A stretch of DNA of 64,000 bases from Progne subis subis. Lineage: Eukaryota > Chordata > Aves > Passeriformes > Hirundinidae. Numbering within the stretch: position 1 is the stretch's first letter; the number at the start of each line of letters is the position of its first letter. Positions 24,634 to 37,502 of this stretch are shown piece by piece. The translations under genes and the position numbers were made by a program. The notes beneath the pieces were generated by a model. The model saw only the letters and a list, made by a program, of their open reading frames with translations, was not told the DNA's origin and did not search any database. The stretch spans positions 3,038,001-3,102,000 of the forward strand of contig JAKJHU010000082.1 of assembly GCA_022316685.1 (NCBI GenBank), given 5' to 3'.

Positions 24634-27600
24634 CAAATTTTACTGGGAAGCCTTTCTACCACCAGAGCTTTCCAGCTGTAAAGAACCAGCATCAGGGCAC
24701 CAGTGTAGCCTCTACTCACTCTGAGGAGCTGCAGCACAAGGCCCAGACTGCTCAGACTTCAGGTAGAGATTAAGCAGGTTTTTGAGCTGCAGTCCCAACC
24801 TTTTTTTTTAACTCAAACGCACAAAACTCTGCAGCAGAATGCACTGCTGTTTCCTTTCTTTCATTTTCTTTAGAGCCTTTAAAAATGTGGACACTTTCAG
24901 CGCTTCAGAAAACCCAGACTATAAATGAAAGTTTTAGTTAGAAGAACATATGTTCTTATTTGGTTTTAACCGTACATACTATCAGTAACTGCAGGGTAAA
25001 ATTTAATCAAGAATTATATTGCTATGACTAAAATCTCACGATCCAGCTTAGCCCCAGCCAAACAGACTAAATGTTAAACAGCCCCTGCATGCCTCCAGGT
25101 CTTGTCCAGCCGAGTGGCACCTCAGCAGTTTCTGCAGAATCAGTAAATGCAGGGTGCAGCTTTTTGTTTGCCACTGCAGAATTTCCTGCTGTTTTTGAAG
25201 TACCTGTCTCTTCAAAAGCAGCACGAGTGGCCCCCAGATACTCAGTTCCCTCTGCCGGGCAGGGATCCTTGCAGCACCACTCCTCTTTCAAGACAACTTC
25301 CCACAGAACAGCCTGTGGTTACATTGCCAAAGGCAGCAGCAGACACAGGATGAATCTGCCCCTCTAATGTTTGCCCTCGGGAAGAAATACAATGATCCAA
25401 ATTCTACAAAACCATTAATTCCCAATTTGAGTTCTCCAGCACAAGTTTATTAAAGGCTCTCAGATTATGCTACATAATTTATATGGTATTCACAGGAAGA
25501 ATTCTCTGCATAAAGTTCTTCTTGGCTTGAAAAGTACAGGAACAAATACTAAGGAAATAAACTCTAAATTGAGAGACACTGGGACTAACAACTTGGGGAG
25601 CTTTTCCAGACTGCCTGAGGCATTAAGAACCCAGAGATCTTTGAACAGTTACTTAAGAAAGAAAAATAAAATAAAAATTTTAAAAAAAGGGAAAAAGAGA
25701 AGGAAAAGAAGACGGAAATAAAGTGATTTCTTTAAAACTTGACTCACTTTGGAAAGAGCAGCAGAAACAAACAGGAACTTACAAAAAACCCAAAGAACTG
25801 CCGAGATTTAAGTGGCCTTTCCAATTTCTGTTGCATTCATTTAGACTGAAAGTTCTCAAAGGTAAAACCCTTTCCTTACCACACATCTGTGCAGCTCTCA
25901 GCATTGTACGGGCTCCATCCCACTGGCAGTCACCAGCCTTGGGTGGAACACAACTGAGCAATGGCAGTATTCAGCTCGAACTAATGGAAGGAAGCACAAG
26001 AAAGAGACATTATCTTTACATTCCCAGTTTTGGCAAAAAGCCAGATTTCTTCTGCTTCCATGTCAGCAAGTAGGTTCTATTATTTCTTACTTTCTCTTCA
26101 AAAGCGTGAAACTCAGCGACCAAGGGTATGAAAGAAAGATGCACTGATGAATGTCTTCCAAATTGGCAGCCAGAGAAGAAAAGATAAAAAATATATTGCT
26201 TAAATAAATACTTATTAAAAAAGCCTTTGGTTGGTAAACTGAAATGCTTGGGTAAGGGCTGTGTCATCTGCCCCAAGTCCATTTCTATGATAAGCAACAC
26301 CAGTCCTCCTGATTTGACTTCAGTCAATGATAATCCACAAGGTTTTTAATCCAAGTGCCTCATTCATCTTTTCCAGGCTACCTGAAGGTGCAGTCAAAAG
26401 CAGAGAAGAGATGCCATTAGAGCAGATGTGTTCTATACTGTCCCTTTAATGTACACTCAGCTCATTAACTTTGATTGGTGCCCTAGTGTGGGTCAGCTTC
26501 AAAACTATTTAACATTGCAGCCCTTTTCCTTATGTGCACCAAACCCCTCAGTCACATTATGCTACTTTTTTTTTAAACAAAGATTTATGGTTTTGCATGT
26601 ATTGTTTGTTTTCCAATCCCTTCCTTTCTATGCTCTTTTATTAAGCACATAGAAGGATCTGCCAAGGTCTGGCACAGTAAATAGAGAGGATCCTCCTGTG
26701 GTGACCACAAGAAAGAGCAAGCATTTCTTACATCTGGTTTTAACAGGTAATTTTTTCTTGGACTTTCCAGAAAAATCATGAGAGAGAAGCCACACTGGGA
26801 AGTCACCAGCTTACTTACTTATTGGATGGATTCTACAGATCTGCTTGCAAAGGTCCCACTTCTTCTGAGTCTATAAATCCTCCCTCACGTGGTCTGGACT
26901 ATCCAGACCATCAATTCTGCTGTCTCCTCACATTTTTCAAGCCATTCTGATATAGTCCTTTATCTTTGCCTAGTTAAACATGATTCAATCTGCACTTGTC
27001 TGTCAGGCGAGTGTTTTCATGGAGTTTCTTTGTGATGGACATTAAAGAAATGAAAAATGTAAATAAAGCCCAATACAACAGAATCTTACTATTTTCTACT
27101 CGCTGACTTGGACAACTTGTTTTTTGCCTTTGCTTTTCCTGTTGCCTTTGTGATTTTGGGTTTTATTTCTATGCATTTATCACCTTTAGTGCACAGACTT
27201 CCTTGCGCCTTGTCTAATGCCAATGCACCAATTTTCAGGAAAACACCACAGCAGCTTATCTAAAGAGCTGATATTTGTGCAGGCAACAGAAATGTGAATG
27301 AATGAAAGCCAGAAGCAACATGGTCACAAATCCTTTGGATAATTAAGGGTCTTCTGTACTTTTAATTGCATATATTCAAAAGTGGCTGCATGGAGAGCAG
27401 TTTAAAGCCTGACATGTGCACGGTGGGAGCTCCTGTTAAAACACTGAAAAAACTGGAGAGAGCGGGGAAAGAAAAGAGAAAAACTTGGCTGTCTGGGAGA
27501 CAGCCAAGGCCTGCCATGGAACATGTGGAGGTCACCATGTGTGAGTGTTGGAGTTTCACTCTGCCTCACTGAAGCCACTCTGAAGATGAAGTGTGCTCCT

Positions 27601-30600
27601 ACTTCCATTCATAACACTTTTCCAAAGGCTGCAATTTGAACTGCTGCAGCTGAAGTGGCTCAAAAAAGCCACCGATTTTTATCAGAACTTTTTCATAGTC
27701 TACCATGTTAAACCATCCCTTCTCCTGGCTCGAGCCAAGAATTAGGAACACTAAATCCAAACACACCTGGTGGCCAATTCTCAGCTCATTCTAAGGTATA
27801 CATTTTTTTCAACTCAAGTTTTTTAAGAAACTGGAGGTCATTTAGAGACAGTACAGACTCAATGGCACTTACAAGCAAAGAACTCAGACACTTAAGAGAG
27901 CTGAGCTCATGCCCAGATAATTGCAGGTTCCAGAAAATTTGCAAGGGTTTCAGCAGATGGCCATGTCTCAGTGTCCCCCTGGCTGTTCCAATTTTATTCA
28001 CGTAAAGCTTTATCACACAATTAAAAACACATATATGAGGTCTTCCACTCGCCAGGTATATATTTAGGAAAGGACAAAGCACGGCCAATAAGAACAAAGA
28101 GATTGTGAAAAGAGATGGCAGGGCAGGTTGAATGTCTGCTGTGAAATAAAGGGTGAGGAAACCCTCCCAGATTTGTGGGACTGAAAGGACAAACACAGTC
28201 CCCATTCCCTGCCACCTGCTCGTAACAGCACACAGAGGAAATGGGGTCAGGAGTCAGCACACCTTGACCACACCAGCTTTCAATGCCTCAAAGGAGCAGG
28301 TTGTTCTTTGGCTACCCTTTTACAGCAACGGCCGTGCCAAAGACTGACTTTATAATTATCCTGCATTCAGGGTTTTGGATTTTTTTTTTTCCTCCTCTCT
28401 GACTGCACACAGAAAACTGGCTGTTGATTAGAACTTTATTCAAGCGTCCCTTGGTATCCAGATCATCTGAAGCATGAGAAGGTAATTTAATTTTTACTCT
28501 TCTAGTCCCACAAGCTACACTCTGGGGGATAATAGAAAAGGAAGCCGTCTGTGGGTCTCAGCTATTCTCCTTATTAGCTTAGTGACACAAAAAAAGAGAT
28601 GAGCTATCAATGAATGCTGCCTTTCCTGAGCTGATTCTCTGCAGTTTATGCTTTCTGTACACCCAGGAGACTGTAATTTCAATTGGTTAGGAGTTTCTCA
28701 CATTGAATATGTCACCTTGTAGTGCAAAAGTAGAGGTAACACAGCAGCACAGCCTGTCTCCAAAATATCCCAGCCTTTCTTTATCCAATGTTTGGTTAAA
28801 CGGGTCATAAACCCCTGTTTTCACCGAAAGAAAAATAGCTCATTTAGTAGTGAGATGGAGGGAAATGCCACCAAAACCAGACCTTATGAAATGCTAGCTA
28901 AAACTTATTTTGCAGAGAGACGATCTGACACAAAAAGCCCCAGATTCACACAGAAAACAGACTGCAGATATCTCAGTTCACTAAATGGCAGGAGGTAATT
29001 GTGAAAGAGGGTAAGGGGCCCCAGCAATGAGGCTACAAAACTTCTGCTTCCATTTATGTTTGACAGTGAGTTAAGAACATTGTATCTGTCAAGTCATTCA
29101 GCAAATGCACTCCTTGTGGATGCAAAAAGGAGAACTGACTTTGCTGCCAACAGAATATAAGTGGTTTGCTACATGAGAATCTCAGAGTTGGGTAAGCCAT
29201 TGCCTGTGTTCAACAATCCCAGTGTCCATGTTTCCTCCTAAATCCTACTACATTCCTGTTCTGTACTTAAAACTGGATTTTTCCACTCTCAGAAAGTTTG
29301 AGAGATGTTTGTTTCAAACTACCAAGCCAAGCCTCTGAGACAAAGCTGGGGTTTTTAAAACATTCTCACAATCTGTGGAAAACTCTCTCAGAAAGTTATC
29401 AGGTCACTGCTTGATTGATGCAATTTGTGTTAATCTCACTCTGCAAAATTGCTGCAGTAACTTCAGAAGGTGCATTATCGTCAGTGATTACAGAAACTGA
29501 ACTCTGTTTTGGTGCCTTCTGGGTTTCAATATCGACTGACAAGGCCATGCAGATAAATATTAATTGCAGAAAGCAACTGCTGTTGAAGTGCTCTTGACTT
29601 AAGACGTAGATAACAACTGAGGTGACAAACCTGATGTTTACTGAAAATTAGAATTGTGCATGTTTATAAAAGTGTCAGAGACAACTTCATAATAACACTG
29701 CCTTGAAATGGAGCTTATATTTGTCTCAACTTTCCAAAGTCAGCTCAGGAATTTCAGGCAGCACACGAAGGGGAAATATGAATAAAGATAATAAATTGTG
29801 ACCTTTTAAAAGTACCTGCTGGGTGACCTCATAGAACTGCATCATGATTTTTAGGCCACACCTTCAACTGAAAGCTGCCCATCACTAATGGAACCAATAT
29901 TATTAAGTTTGGTTCACCTTACCTCAAAATTTGTCTCTGCTTTGCAAAATAAACCATGACAAATTCACTGACCTGCATAATAACTGAATAATTAGCTACT
30001 TAGCATGAAAGCAGATATCCTGTGATGTATACTGGTACATTCATTAGCAGCAAGCATTTCCTGATACAAGTGACTGAAAGAAATTCCAATTTGATAAATA
30101 AAATAAAAACAAATTTCTTTTCCCTTTCAAGAGACTGAGCACAGATTTCAGAAAAAAAATCAGCAGTGATTAAACTAAAATAAAAGGCCTGTTCAAAAAA
30201 CCAGCTTAAACATGTGATGATGAGGAAGTTAATTTCCTGAAATTTATAGGTCCTTGTAAAACCTATAGATGCACATCATGAATTAGATTAACTTTATTTT
30301 AAAGGGATATTGCGCAGAACGAAGGAGTTGTAGTTCTTTAACATCTTTTGGGCTTGCTGCTTAGTATTAAACAGGTTTTATGGGCAGAAAAAAGAGCCCG
30401 CTAATTTAACGTCTAGTCACTCACCCTGTCTTTGGTGACTGTTTAATATAAAGTGTATTAATAACATCATTAAAAACAGCAAATGACAAAGATGTGGACT
30501 CCCATGTTTTAATTTCCCTTTCTAGCTGCAAGTTATGGCAGCCACCAGTTGGCTGGCTTCCCATAAGCTAAAACCTTCTGTTTCTCATACCTGCTCCCCC

Positions 30601-33600
30601 AGGAAGGGTACTGCCTAAATTCCCTAGTTTCATCTACTCCCCATGGGGGCTGATATTTTTTGTAAAACATGGAAAGCACAACTTCCAAATGAGACAGTCC
30701 CACCTAGCCCAGCCACTCACCCTTTTTATCTGCAGGGACCACTATCGCGAGATTCTGTGAACTGCAACACAGTTCTTTACAAATGTACATTTCAGACATA
30801 TTTTGTCCTGGTTTTCTTTGCTGAATCTTGCCCTGTATCCAGGCCTAATGCATTTATCAGGCAAGAGATGCAAACCTTAGACTGAACACCTGTAAAACCT
30901 TAATGACATAGCTCAGAATACTGAAAGTTGGCAGATATTTTTTGGATTATGTACCGCTTATCCGCTTAACTGGCATGGATTCTGTACAGGCATGACAGGC
31001 CAGAAAAGTACCTCAGATTCCAGGTGTCTGCCATGACAGCCTGAACACCGGTGCCTGGCAATCCTGTGGAACAGGTGTGCATTCCTGATAAAATCAGCTG
31101 ACACTTCTGATGCTGATTTCAGTGGGATCAACATTTCGTACTGCGGGTGGCTAACGTGATGTAAGCTCTGGGAAGGTTCTGAGCTCTCATCTGCCTTAGC
31201 AAGTTGCTTTGATACATGGTCACCACAGCAGGTCCTCCACTGGAGCCAGATGGCTTAAGATTCTCTTTTCCCTTTGGGCAGTTTGGGAGACCTTTTTAAC
31301 CGTGCACTGCCATTCCTCTGAGCACAGGACAGCCCAACCAGAGCTAAGAAAGGCTGCAGCCTAAAGCTCCTATCACACCTGCACTTAGAGCACATGCCCT
31401 GCAGGAATGCAACGTTTTAGAAAAGTGGACCAGTGTAAGATTGACATAATAAGGGGATTCCATATTCCTGTCATTTATGCAAAATCCCCTAAAGTCTTTA
31501 TTGCACGTTCCCACACTGGAATGTGTTTTGTGCTTGGCACCTTTAAAGCACAAAGCCAAGCTTTGGGAATTTTTCAAGCTGGAAAGATGAGACATTGGGC
31601 AAGCAAGGTAATGGCATTTGTCAAGGTCACCTAATTCCTCAGTGCAAATGTTGAAAGAAAACAGAAATTGCATCAAGCCCACCTGACACTGATCTTCAGG
31701 CTAGGCCAGAGCCATCCAATATTCCATTGAAGACATAGTGCTGGGGAGACCACTCCTTCAATTTCTTAACTTCAGGAATTTAAGAAATATTACCCTTTAT
31801 ATACAAAATCCTGCAAGATAATTCTTCAAGGTTTAAAAAAAAAAATCCTCTAAGAGGGAAAATTAAAGGTCTATCACAGCAGAAAACCTTGTCAGATTAA
31901 TGAGATACCTCTGTCTGTAATATATTCAGGGATTTCAGCTGGATCACACTAATTGCCATTAAATGAAATCATCAGCCTGCTCTCTACTCCAGACTGTGTG
32001 GCAAGCCTGACAATGAATATATTCCCATTGAGGAAAGCAAATGACAATATAAGGACAGAATGGAACAGAGTAATTTCCATTGCAAAAACTATTTCCCAGC
32101 CTATGAAAGCACCAACCCTGTTCTAAACAGAGATGATTACCAAGTGCAGTGTGTGCTCATTTTTATTGGCCTTCCAGGAATTTTCACTGCATACAGATTT
32201 GCTACCCAGAGATTTGTGCTATCTGAACACGAGAGCAGCACAGGCTCATCTCTGGGATGATATTTGGGATGACGGGGGTTAAGACCCATATTATTTTAGG
32301 ATTATTTGTAATTTTATATTTACTTAGCCCTACCAAATATTAAGTGGAATTTTATGGAGAAAAGATTCAACATTGGACAAAATACACATTATTTGACAAC
32401 ACGGTAAACTGCACATTAGAGATGCAATAATACTGCTCAGCTTTCCAGCCCACATACTTCTTTGCATTCTCATTCAGCATTTGGTGTGGTATTCATGCTA
32501 ACTGAAGGTACAGTGAAATCCTCAGCAATGACAAATGAGGACAGTATTGAACTAGAGAGCAAATTTGGGTCCAGACTGAGCCCAACTCAAATGAGGACCA
32601 TGGAGATTTGTCTTAAGAAGTTTCCTAACAGGTTTCAAATCAGATGTGACTTGTCTTTGCCACTGATTGACTCTGGCACGTGGCAGCTGACAGCAAGTCA
32701 CATCAACCCAGATTTTCAGAACCTGAGTACCCAAAAGGAACCTGAGACAGAGACTTCTGTGCTCCATCTACAATTCCCAAAATCACCAATAAAGTCCAGG
32801 AAAAGCCTACTAGTAAGATAGTTTGTACTCCAAATGCCAAATTGTACTTCTGTGCCATTTTAGAAACACTCAGATTTGATCAGATCCCACAGGCCAGATG
32901 TACCTCCCTGTGAGTTTTTAGAAACCCAGTGAACTACTAGCACAAATTAGATCAGAAGATTTGGCATAAATATTGCAGCATACAAAATATTTTACTTTAG
33001 TGAAAAACAAGCAAAAAAAAAAAAAAGTCTCAAGCCTTTTTTATAAAATATGGGTTAGAGTAGTCACAGACACTTCCTCTGCTTCCAAAGAGCCAGACTG
33101 TGAATTGAGGACAACTGTGCCTGGAGTAAAATAGAGATTCTCTGGACAAAATGTACACCTGATTCTCCACCCTTACTGGACAATATAAGTTTTACACTTG
33201 AGCAACCTACGGTTTCCAGAGATAGAGAATGGACTGAGGCTTGGAGCAGTTGAACTGACTAATGGAGACATCATCAGTTTATTATTCTTTGATTATTTGT
33301 GCAGATTTTTAGTATCCTGCCATTTGCACCTAGCACAAACAAGAAAGGACCAATCTGCTTGAAAAGGAGATGCTTAGCATGTCCAGCTATCTGAAGATAC
33401 TCTGCACTTATCATATTGATAATATAAATATTCTCTTGCTAGGAATACATACATATGATTCTCCAAAGCTCATGAATATGATGGAACCTGCTTCATCCAT
33501 TGTGGGTTCTCTAAAACATTCCCTTGCCCCAGACAATTTTTCCTTAGCTCCAGCAGGTGGGTCAGTAAGCTAGCTCACCTGGAGAGCTCAGCTGACAAGC

Positions 33601-35105
33601 ATGCTATCTCTACTAAGAGGCAACTTCACAACCATTTATGTAGTACTCCTGTTATTCCATGAAAAGCATGCCTAGAGAAAACAGCACTGCAGTGATTTTA
33701 AATCAGTGGTCTTTTAGTATAAAGCTTTGGTAAAAGCTTTAATGGCAGGCACTGCTGGAAGATTTGAAGAAATAACAAAGGCTTTGGTTTGCAGTTTACT
33801 ATTCCATATTTCAGACTTGACAGTCTGGAGAGATAAGAAAAGAGAAAAGAAGGTAAATGTGAACAGAAAACTCAGAGCAAGCGTAACTTCCATCTTTCTT
33901 TCAATGAGACTAACAACCAATAAGAAGGAAAGTTAAATACCCTTTCCCAAAAGAAGAAACTGTATCTTGCTGCAGGCAAACAGTCAGTGGGAATGGAATC
34001 ATTTAGAAGATTAGGGATTGTTTGGCTTTAAGGCTTTCTGTGCCTTGTTAGTCTTCTCCTGTGTTGGTCTGCTCTCAACACAAACCTCATTCTGAGCCCT
34101 AGTGACAGAGTTGTTTGTTTCTTATATCTTCTTTTCTGCTCATTGTTCACCAACAGTCTCAGCATCAGCAACACACATAAATAATGTTACAGACTTGACT
34201 TTTCCTGTGAAATAAAGCTGTAAGATTTAATATACTTTTAGCTGGTGGCATTCAGTACAACAGCTCATATGTAAACACAAAGAAACCTTCCAAATTACAA
34301 TCAGAAACTACATTGTTAATGCAAAACAAATGTAAACATCTTTAAAGGCAATTTGCTATTCATAATGCTATGGGGCACCCGAACAGTCAGAATATGCAAG
34401 CTACAAAATCATGAGCTCTTATTTTGATCTATCTGGACTGTGAAATTCCTGATTCTAAATGAAAAAATCCATGCTATCATACTTCTAAAAAATTTAAAAA
34501 CCAGTGATGTGGATCAAATGCTTTTAACAAAAAGAAAAAATAAAGCCCCTTCTGATATTTGGTAGCTCATCAGAAAAGGTCAAGTGTTCCATGCAAATAA
34601 AAACAATTATGAAGACAGCTTCTGCCAGTCCATAAGCTATTAAAATTTAAAGATAATGAAGCAGGGCAGGTTTTTGCCTTCCTTATCGATGTTTAATTTT
34701 GTTCAAACCTTTGTGTTGTCCTGGTTACTGCAACTGTGGGCTTTAATCTGGCTTCTTGCAGCTGTCCCCATTAATATATATTTATATAAAAAAATCCTTC
34801 CTACTTCAATTTATAGCTTGTTCTAAGCTTAGTGAACAAAACTAATCAAGTCTTGTATCAGCTGACAAATTCTAGAGGTCTCATTTTATATTATCTTTAA
34901 GCCCAAGGTAGAAGCTTCATTTTTCTTCACCAGTTGGATTTTCAGCCAGAAAAATCCATGTACCTCCTTTGTAGTCAGTATAGCCCAGCCTTTTCATCTT
35001 TGCCACCCAAAGTCACCTCACTACACACACCTAAACCAGCAAAGGCTCTCTCCCCACCATTGCATTTGACATGAGCTTAGGAAGAATAAGGTTAACTGCA
35101 ATGAC
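24634..35105. other. 10.5 kb without supported genes
   Basis: AT-rich, single-copy-looking DNA. Minor items are a purine-rich run (about 25670-25722) and a tRNA-like half at 33571-33620 (see findings). None of the frames, up to 139 codons at 27786-28205 minus, shows a known motif. Several subregions (for example 30290-30520) have the even, repeat-free look of conserved non-coding DNA, but conservation cannot be judged from one sequence. Confidence 0.5.
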
Positions 35106-35360
35106 TGAGACACAGGCCCAGACAGGCATGGCATCTGAATGGTTTATTCAAAGAAACAAGCTGGTTTTATATACTTTTCAAGGCACAGTATTCCCTTACA
35201 TGGTAATTCTCCCTACATGACCTATCCCATGTTGCCATGTCAGCAACACACCTTCAAAATGTCCTTCTATCATGTGCTGTTCACCCATCTGGCAGCTTCT
35301 GGCAGGTGCCTCTCTGCACGCTCTACCACCTGACACCTCCTGCCCACAAGGTCAGGGAGA
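35106..35360 (-). mobile_element. LTR-like promoter/polyadenylation cassette, alpharetrovirus-like layout
   Basis: On the minus strand a strong TATATAAAA box (plus TTTTATATA at 35165-35173) is followed only about 17-20 bases later by GAATAAACC (plus TTTATT at 35143-35148), then a U5-like stretch ending TGTGTCTCA at 35106. Such close TATA-to-AATAAA spacing is known from avian alpharetroviral LTRs, so the layout suggests a related endogenous element. The U3 boundary is unresolved: it could run into the 20-bp minisatellite beginning at 35380. No target duplication was found. Confidence 0.5.
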
Positions 35361-35379
35361 GACAAGCTGCTCTGTGCTG

Positions 35380-36112
35380 CCATGAGGCCTCTCTGTGCTG
35401 CTATGTGCTCCTCTGTGCTGCCATGTGCTCCTTTGTGCTGCCATGTGCTCCTTTGTGCTGCCATGTGCCCCTCTGTGCTGCCATGTGCCTCTCTGTGCTG
35501 CCATGTGCTCCTCTTTGCTGCCATGTGCTCTTTTGTGCTGCCATGTGCCTCTCTGTGCTGCCATGTTCTCCTTTGTGCTGCCATGTTCTCCTTTGTGCTG
35601 CCATGTGCCTCTCTGTGCTGCCATGTGATTCTCTGTGCTGCCATGTGATTCTCTGTGCTGCCATGTGCTCCTCTGTGCTGCCATGAGCCTCTCTGTGCTG
35701 CCATGTGCTTCTTTGTGCTGCCATGTACTCCTTTGTGCTGCCATGTGATCCTTCATACTGCCATGTGCTCCTCTGTGCTGCCACGTGCTCCTCTGTGCTG
35801 CCATGTGCTCCTTTGTGCTGCCATGTGCTCCTCTTTGCTGCCATGTGCTCCTCTGTGCTGCCATGTGCTCCTCTTTGCTGCCATGTGCTCCTCTGTGCTG
35901 CCATGTGCCCCTCTGTGCTGCCATGTGCCCCTCTGTGCTGCCATGTGCTCCTCTTTGCTGCCATGTGCTCCTTCATGCTGCCATGTGCTCCTCTGTGTTG
36001 CCATGTGCTCCTCTTTGCTGCCATGTGCTCCTCTGTGCTGCCATGTGCTCCTTTGTGCTGCCATGTGCTCCTTTGTGCCACCATGTGCCTCTCTGTGCTC
36101 TCATGTGATTCT
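35380..36112. repeat. 20-bp minisatellite, about 36 copies
   Basis: The consensus unit is CCATGTGCTCCTCTGTGCTG. After a 21-base first unit, units keep exact 20-base phase from 35401 to about 36112 with no insertion or deletion. Variants fall into a few recurring classes (GTGCTCCTTTG, GTGCCTCTCTG, GTGATTCTCTG, GTGCCCCTCTG, GTGCTCCTCTTTG, GTTCTCCTTTG), several in adjacent pairs, as expected from unequal exchange or slippage. The unit has no stop codon in any minus-strand frame and few on plus, so it creates ORFs of up to 257 codons with a 20-residue period; these are composition effects. The array lies between an LTR-like cassette and a CR1 tail. Confidence 0.95.
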
Positions 36113-36344
36113 GCAGGTGAGTGCCACAGCCCACAGTTCAACTCCATCCCATCTCTCCCCACACTTGACTTCAAGGCATTAGCAGCCAGTGATTCCTGAG
36201 GGAAAGGAATCCCAAGGCACCCTCACAGCTGAATTCCGTGAACTGGGCACTCAGCAAATACCTCTGTCTGTGCTACTGAGCCCAGCACCAACAACACAGA
36301 AAATCAAAAACATGTTCTGTATCCCATATTCAATCCCATGGACA
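36113..36344. other. Sequence between minisatellite and CR1
   Basis: No gene supported. The first bases hold a consensus-like splice donor, CAG|GTGAGT, at 36114-36122 on plus, directly at the end of the repeat array (see findings). Confidence 0.4.
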
Positions 36345-36555
36345 AGAGTCACAGAAACATTTGGGTTGCAAAAGACCTCCAAGATCATTGAGTCCAGCCT
36401 CTGACTGATCACCATGTTGTCAACCCAACAGTAGCACTGAGTGCCATGTCCAGTCACTTCCTGAACACCTCCAGGGGTGATGGTTCCTGACACCAGTGCC
36501 CTGGGCAGCCCATTCCAATGTTTAACAGCAGCTTCTCTGGAGAAATTTCTATCCC
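36345..36555 (-). mobile_element. CR1 LINE 3'-end fragment
   Basis: The plus strand reads as the reverse complement of the 3' untranslated end of chicken-repeat-1 LINEs: CAGAAACATTTGGGTTGCAA, then AAGACCTCCAAGATCATTGAG, a region with AGTGCCATGTCCAG, CACCTCCAGGGGTGATGG, CCTGGGCAGCCCATTCCAAT and GAGAAATTTC. That order is the usual CR1 order. The copy is 5'-truncated, as most CR1 insertions are, and diverged from the family consensus I know, so it is old. No reverse transcriptase coding sequence is present. CR1 is the dominant LINE of birds and other reptiles. Confidence 0.88.
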
Positions 36556-36760
36556 ATAGTGTGGCAACCCCATCATAAATATTCTGCTGTGGATGATTGT
36601 CTTTAGGACTCTCTAGGAAGATGAGCAGGCTGATTTGCTTGCCTGGTGCTGCCAATCCAGCCCCAGTGAGAGGGACTGGAGACCAGTGCATACCACAGCC
36701 AGAGGCTGCTGGGACACCTGCCTTCTCTCTCCAGCTGTGCTCCTGAGCTCATCCAACACC
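36556..36760. other. Unassigned sequence
   Basis: The stretch between the CR1 tail and the LTR could be more of the CR1 or unique DNA. I see no clear match. Confidence 0.35.
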
Positions 36761-36765
36761 AACAC

Positions 36766-37420
36766 TGTCTTGGTTTGGAAAGACAGGTGTCTGCTAAGGA
36801 AGGCAGGAGCCTCCCTTGAAATGGAGAATGTAAACCCCCTTCCTCCAAATTACTCTGTTTTTGAAATTAAGGGCTTCACAGGCAAAGATACGGGAATAGG
36901 AATAACAGTTCTTTACTAGGAAAATTAAAATAAAAATATTGTAGTACAAAAAAGCAAACAAACAAAAAGAAAACACTGACAGAGTCAGAATGCAGCCTGA
37001 CACCTTGTTGGTCAGGGTGTTGGTAGCAGTTAAGTCAAGTCCTCCTGGAGTGGCAGGTGAGATGTGGTTCTGTTGAAACAATGATCCTGTAGAAGGGTGT
37101 AGATTTCCTCTGAAGGTCCAGTGGTGGTGAGATGGGTCTGGTGTGCCTCTGGCAATCCAGTGCACACAGGCTGTGCTGGTGTTCTGAATGTCAGGTTTTA
37201 CCCAGGTAGGAATGTTTGGCTCCTCCCCTGGGTGGAGCATCTCCCAATGGATGATGTAATTGTCTCAGCCATGCAGTGAGCCTCGATGGCCCATGAACAG
37301 CAGATATCCCCTGCAGGGAGGATGGGTCCTGGAAGGGATAAAGAACACTGCCACACCTGGTTTAACAGCTGGTAATAGAGTACATACTTTGGGTTACATC
37401 CTGCTTTACAACCTAAGGCA
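36766..37420 (-). mobile_element. Solo LTR, family A, copy 2 (655 bp)
   Basis: On minus it runs from TGCCTTAGGTTG (plus end 37420) to AAACCAAGACA (plus start 36766). It is flanked by the identical 5 bases AACAC (36761-36765 and 37421-37425), a perfect target duplication. The body matches copies 1, 3 and 4 over almost all its length. The T-rich tract before the AGTAAA-like signal is shorter than in copy 1. It is solo: no retroviral genes adjoin it. The 5-bp duplication fits ERV classes that duplicate 4-6 bases, with ERVL-type the usual 5-bp class; class assignment is inference. Confidence 0.88.
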
Positions 37421-37502
37421 AACACGATCCGAGGCCTGGGTCTAGAGCAGGTTCGTCTTCAAATGCAGGTGTTGGCATTGGGGCAGCCCAAAACCCACTG
37501 AG

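Noticed and set aside
30290..30520. Conserved non-coding enhancer candidate
   Set aside because: The sequence merely looks even and repeat-free; conservation cannot be judged from one genome.
35401..36112. CRISPR array
   Set aside because: Repeats are directly tandem with no unique spacers, and the genome is clearly vertebrate.
35401..36174. 257-codon minus ORF and several plus ORFs across the minisatellite
   Set aside because: The 20-bp unit simply lacks stop codons; all minus frames are open at once and the peptide is a pure repeat. No start context, signal or family match supports a gene.
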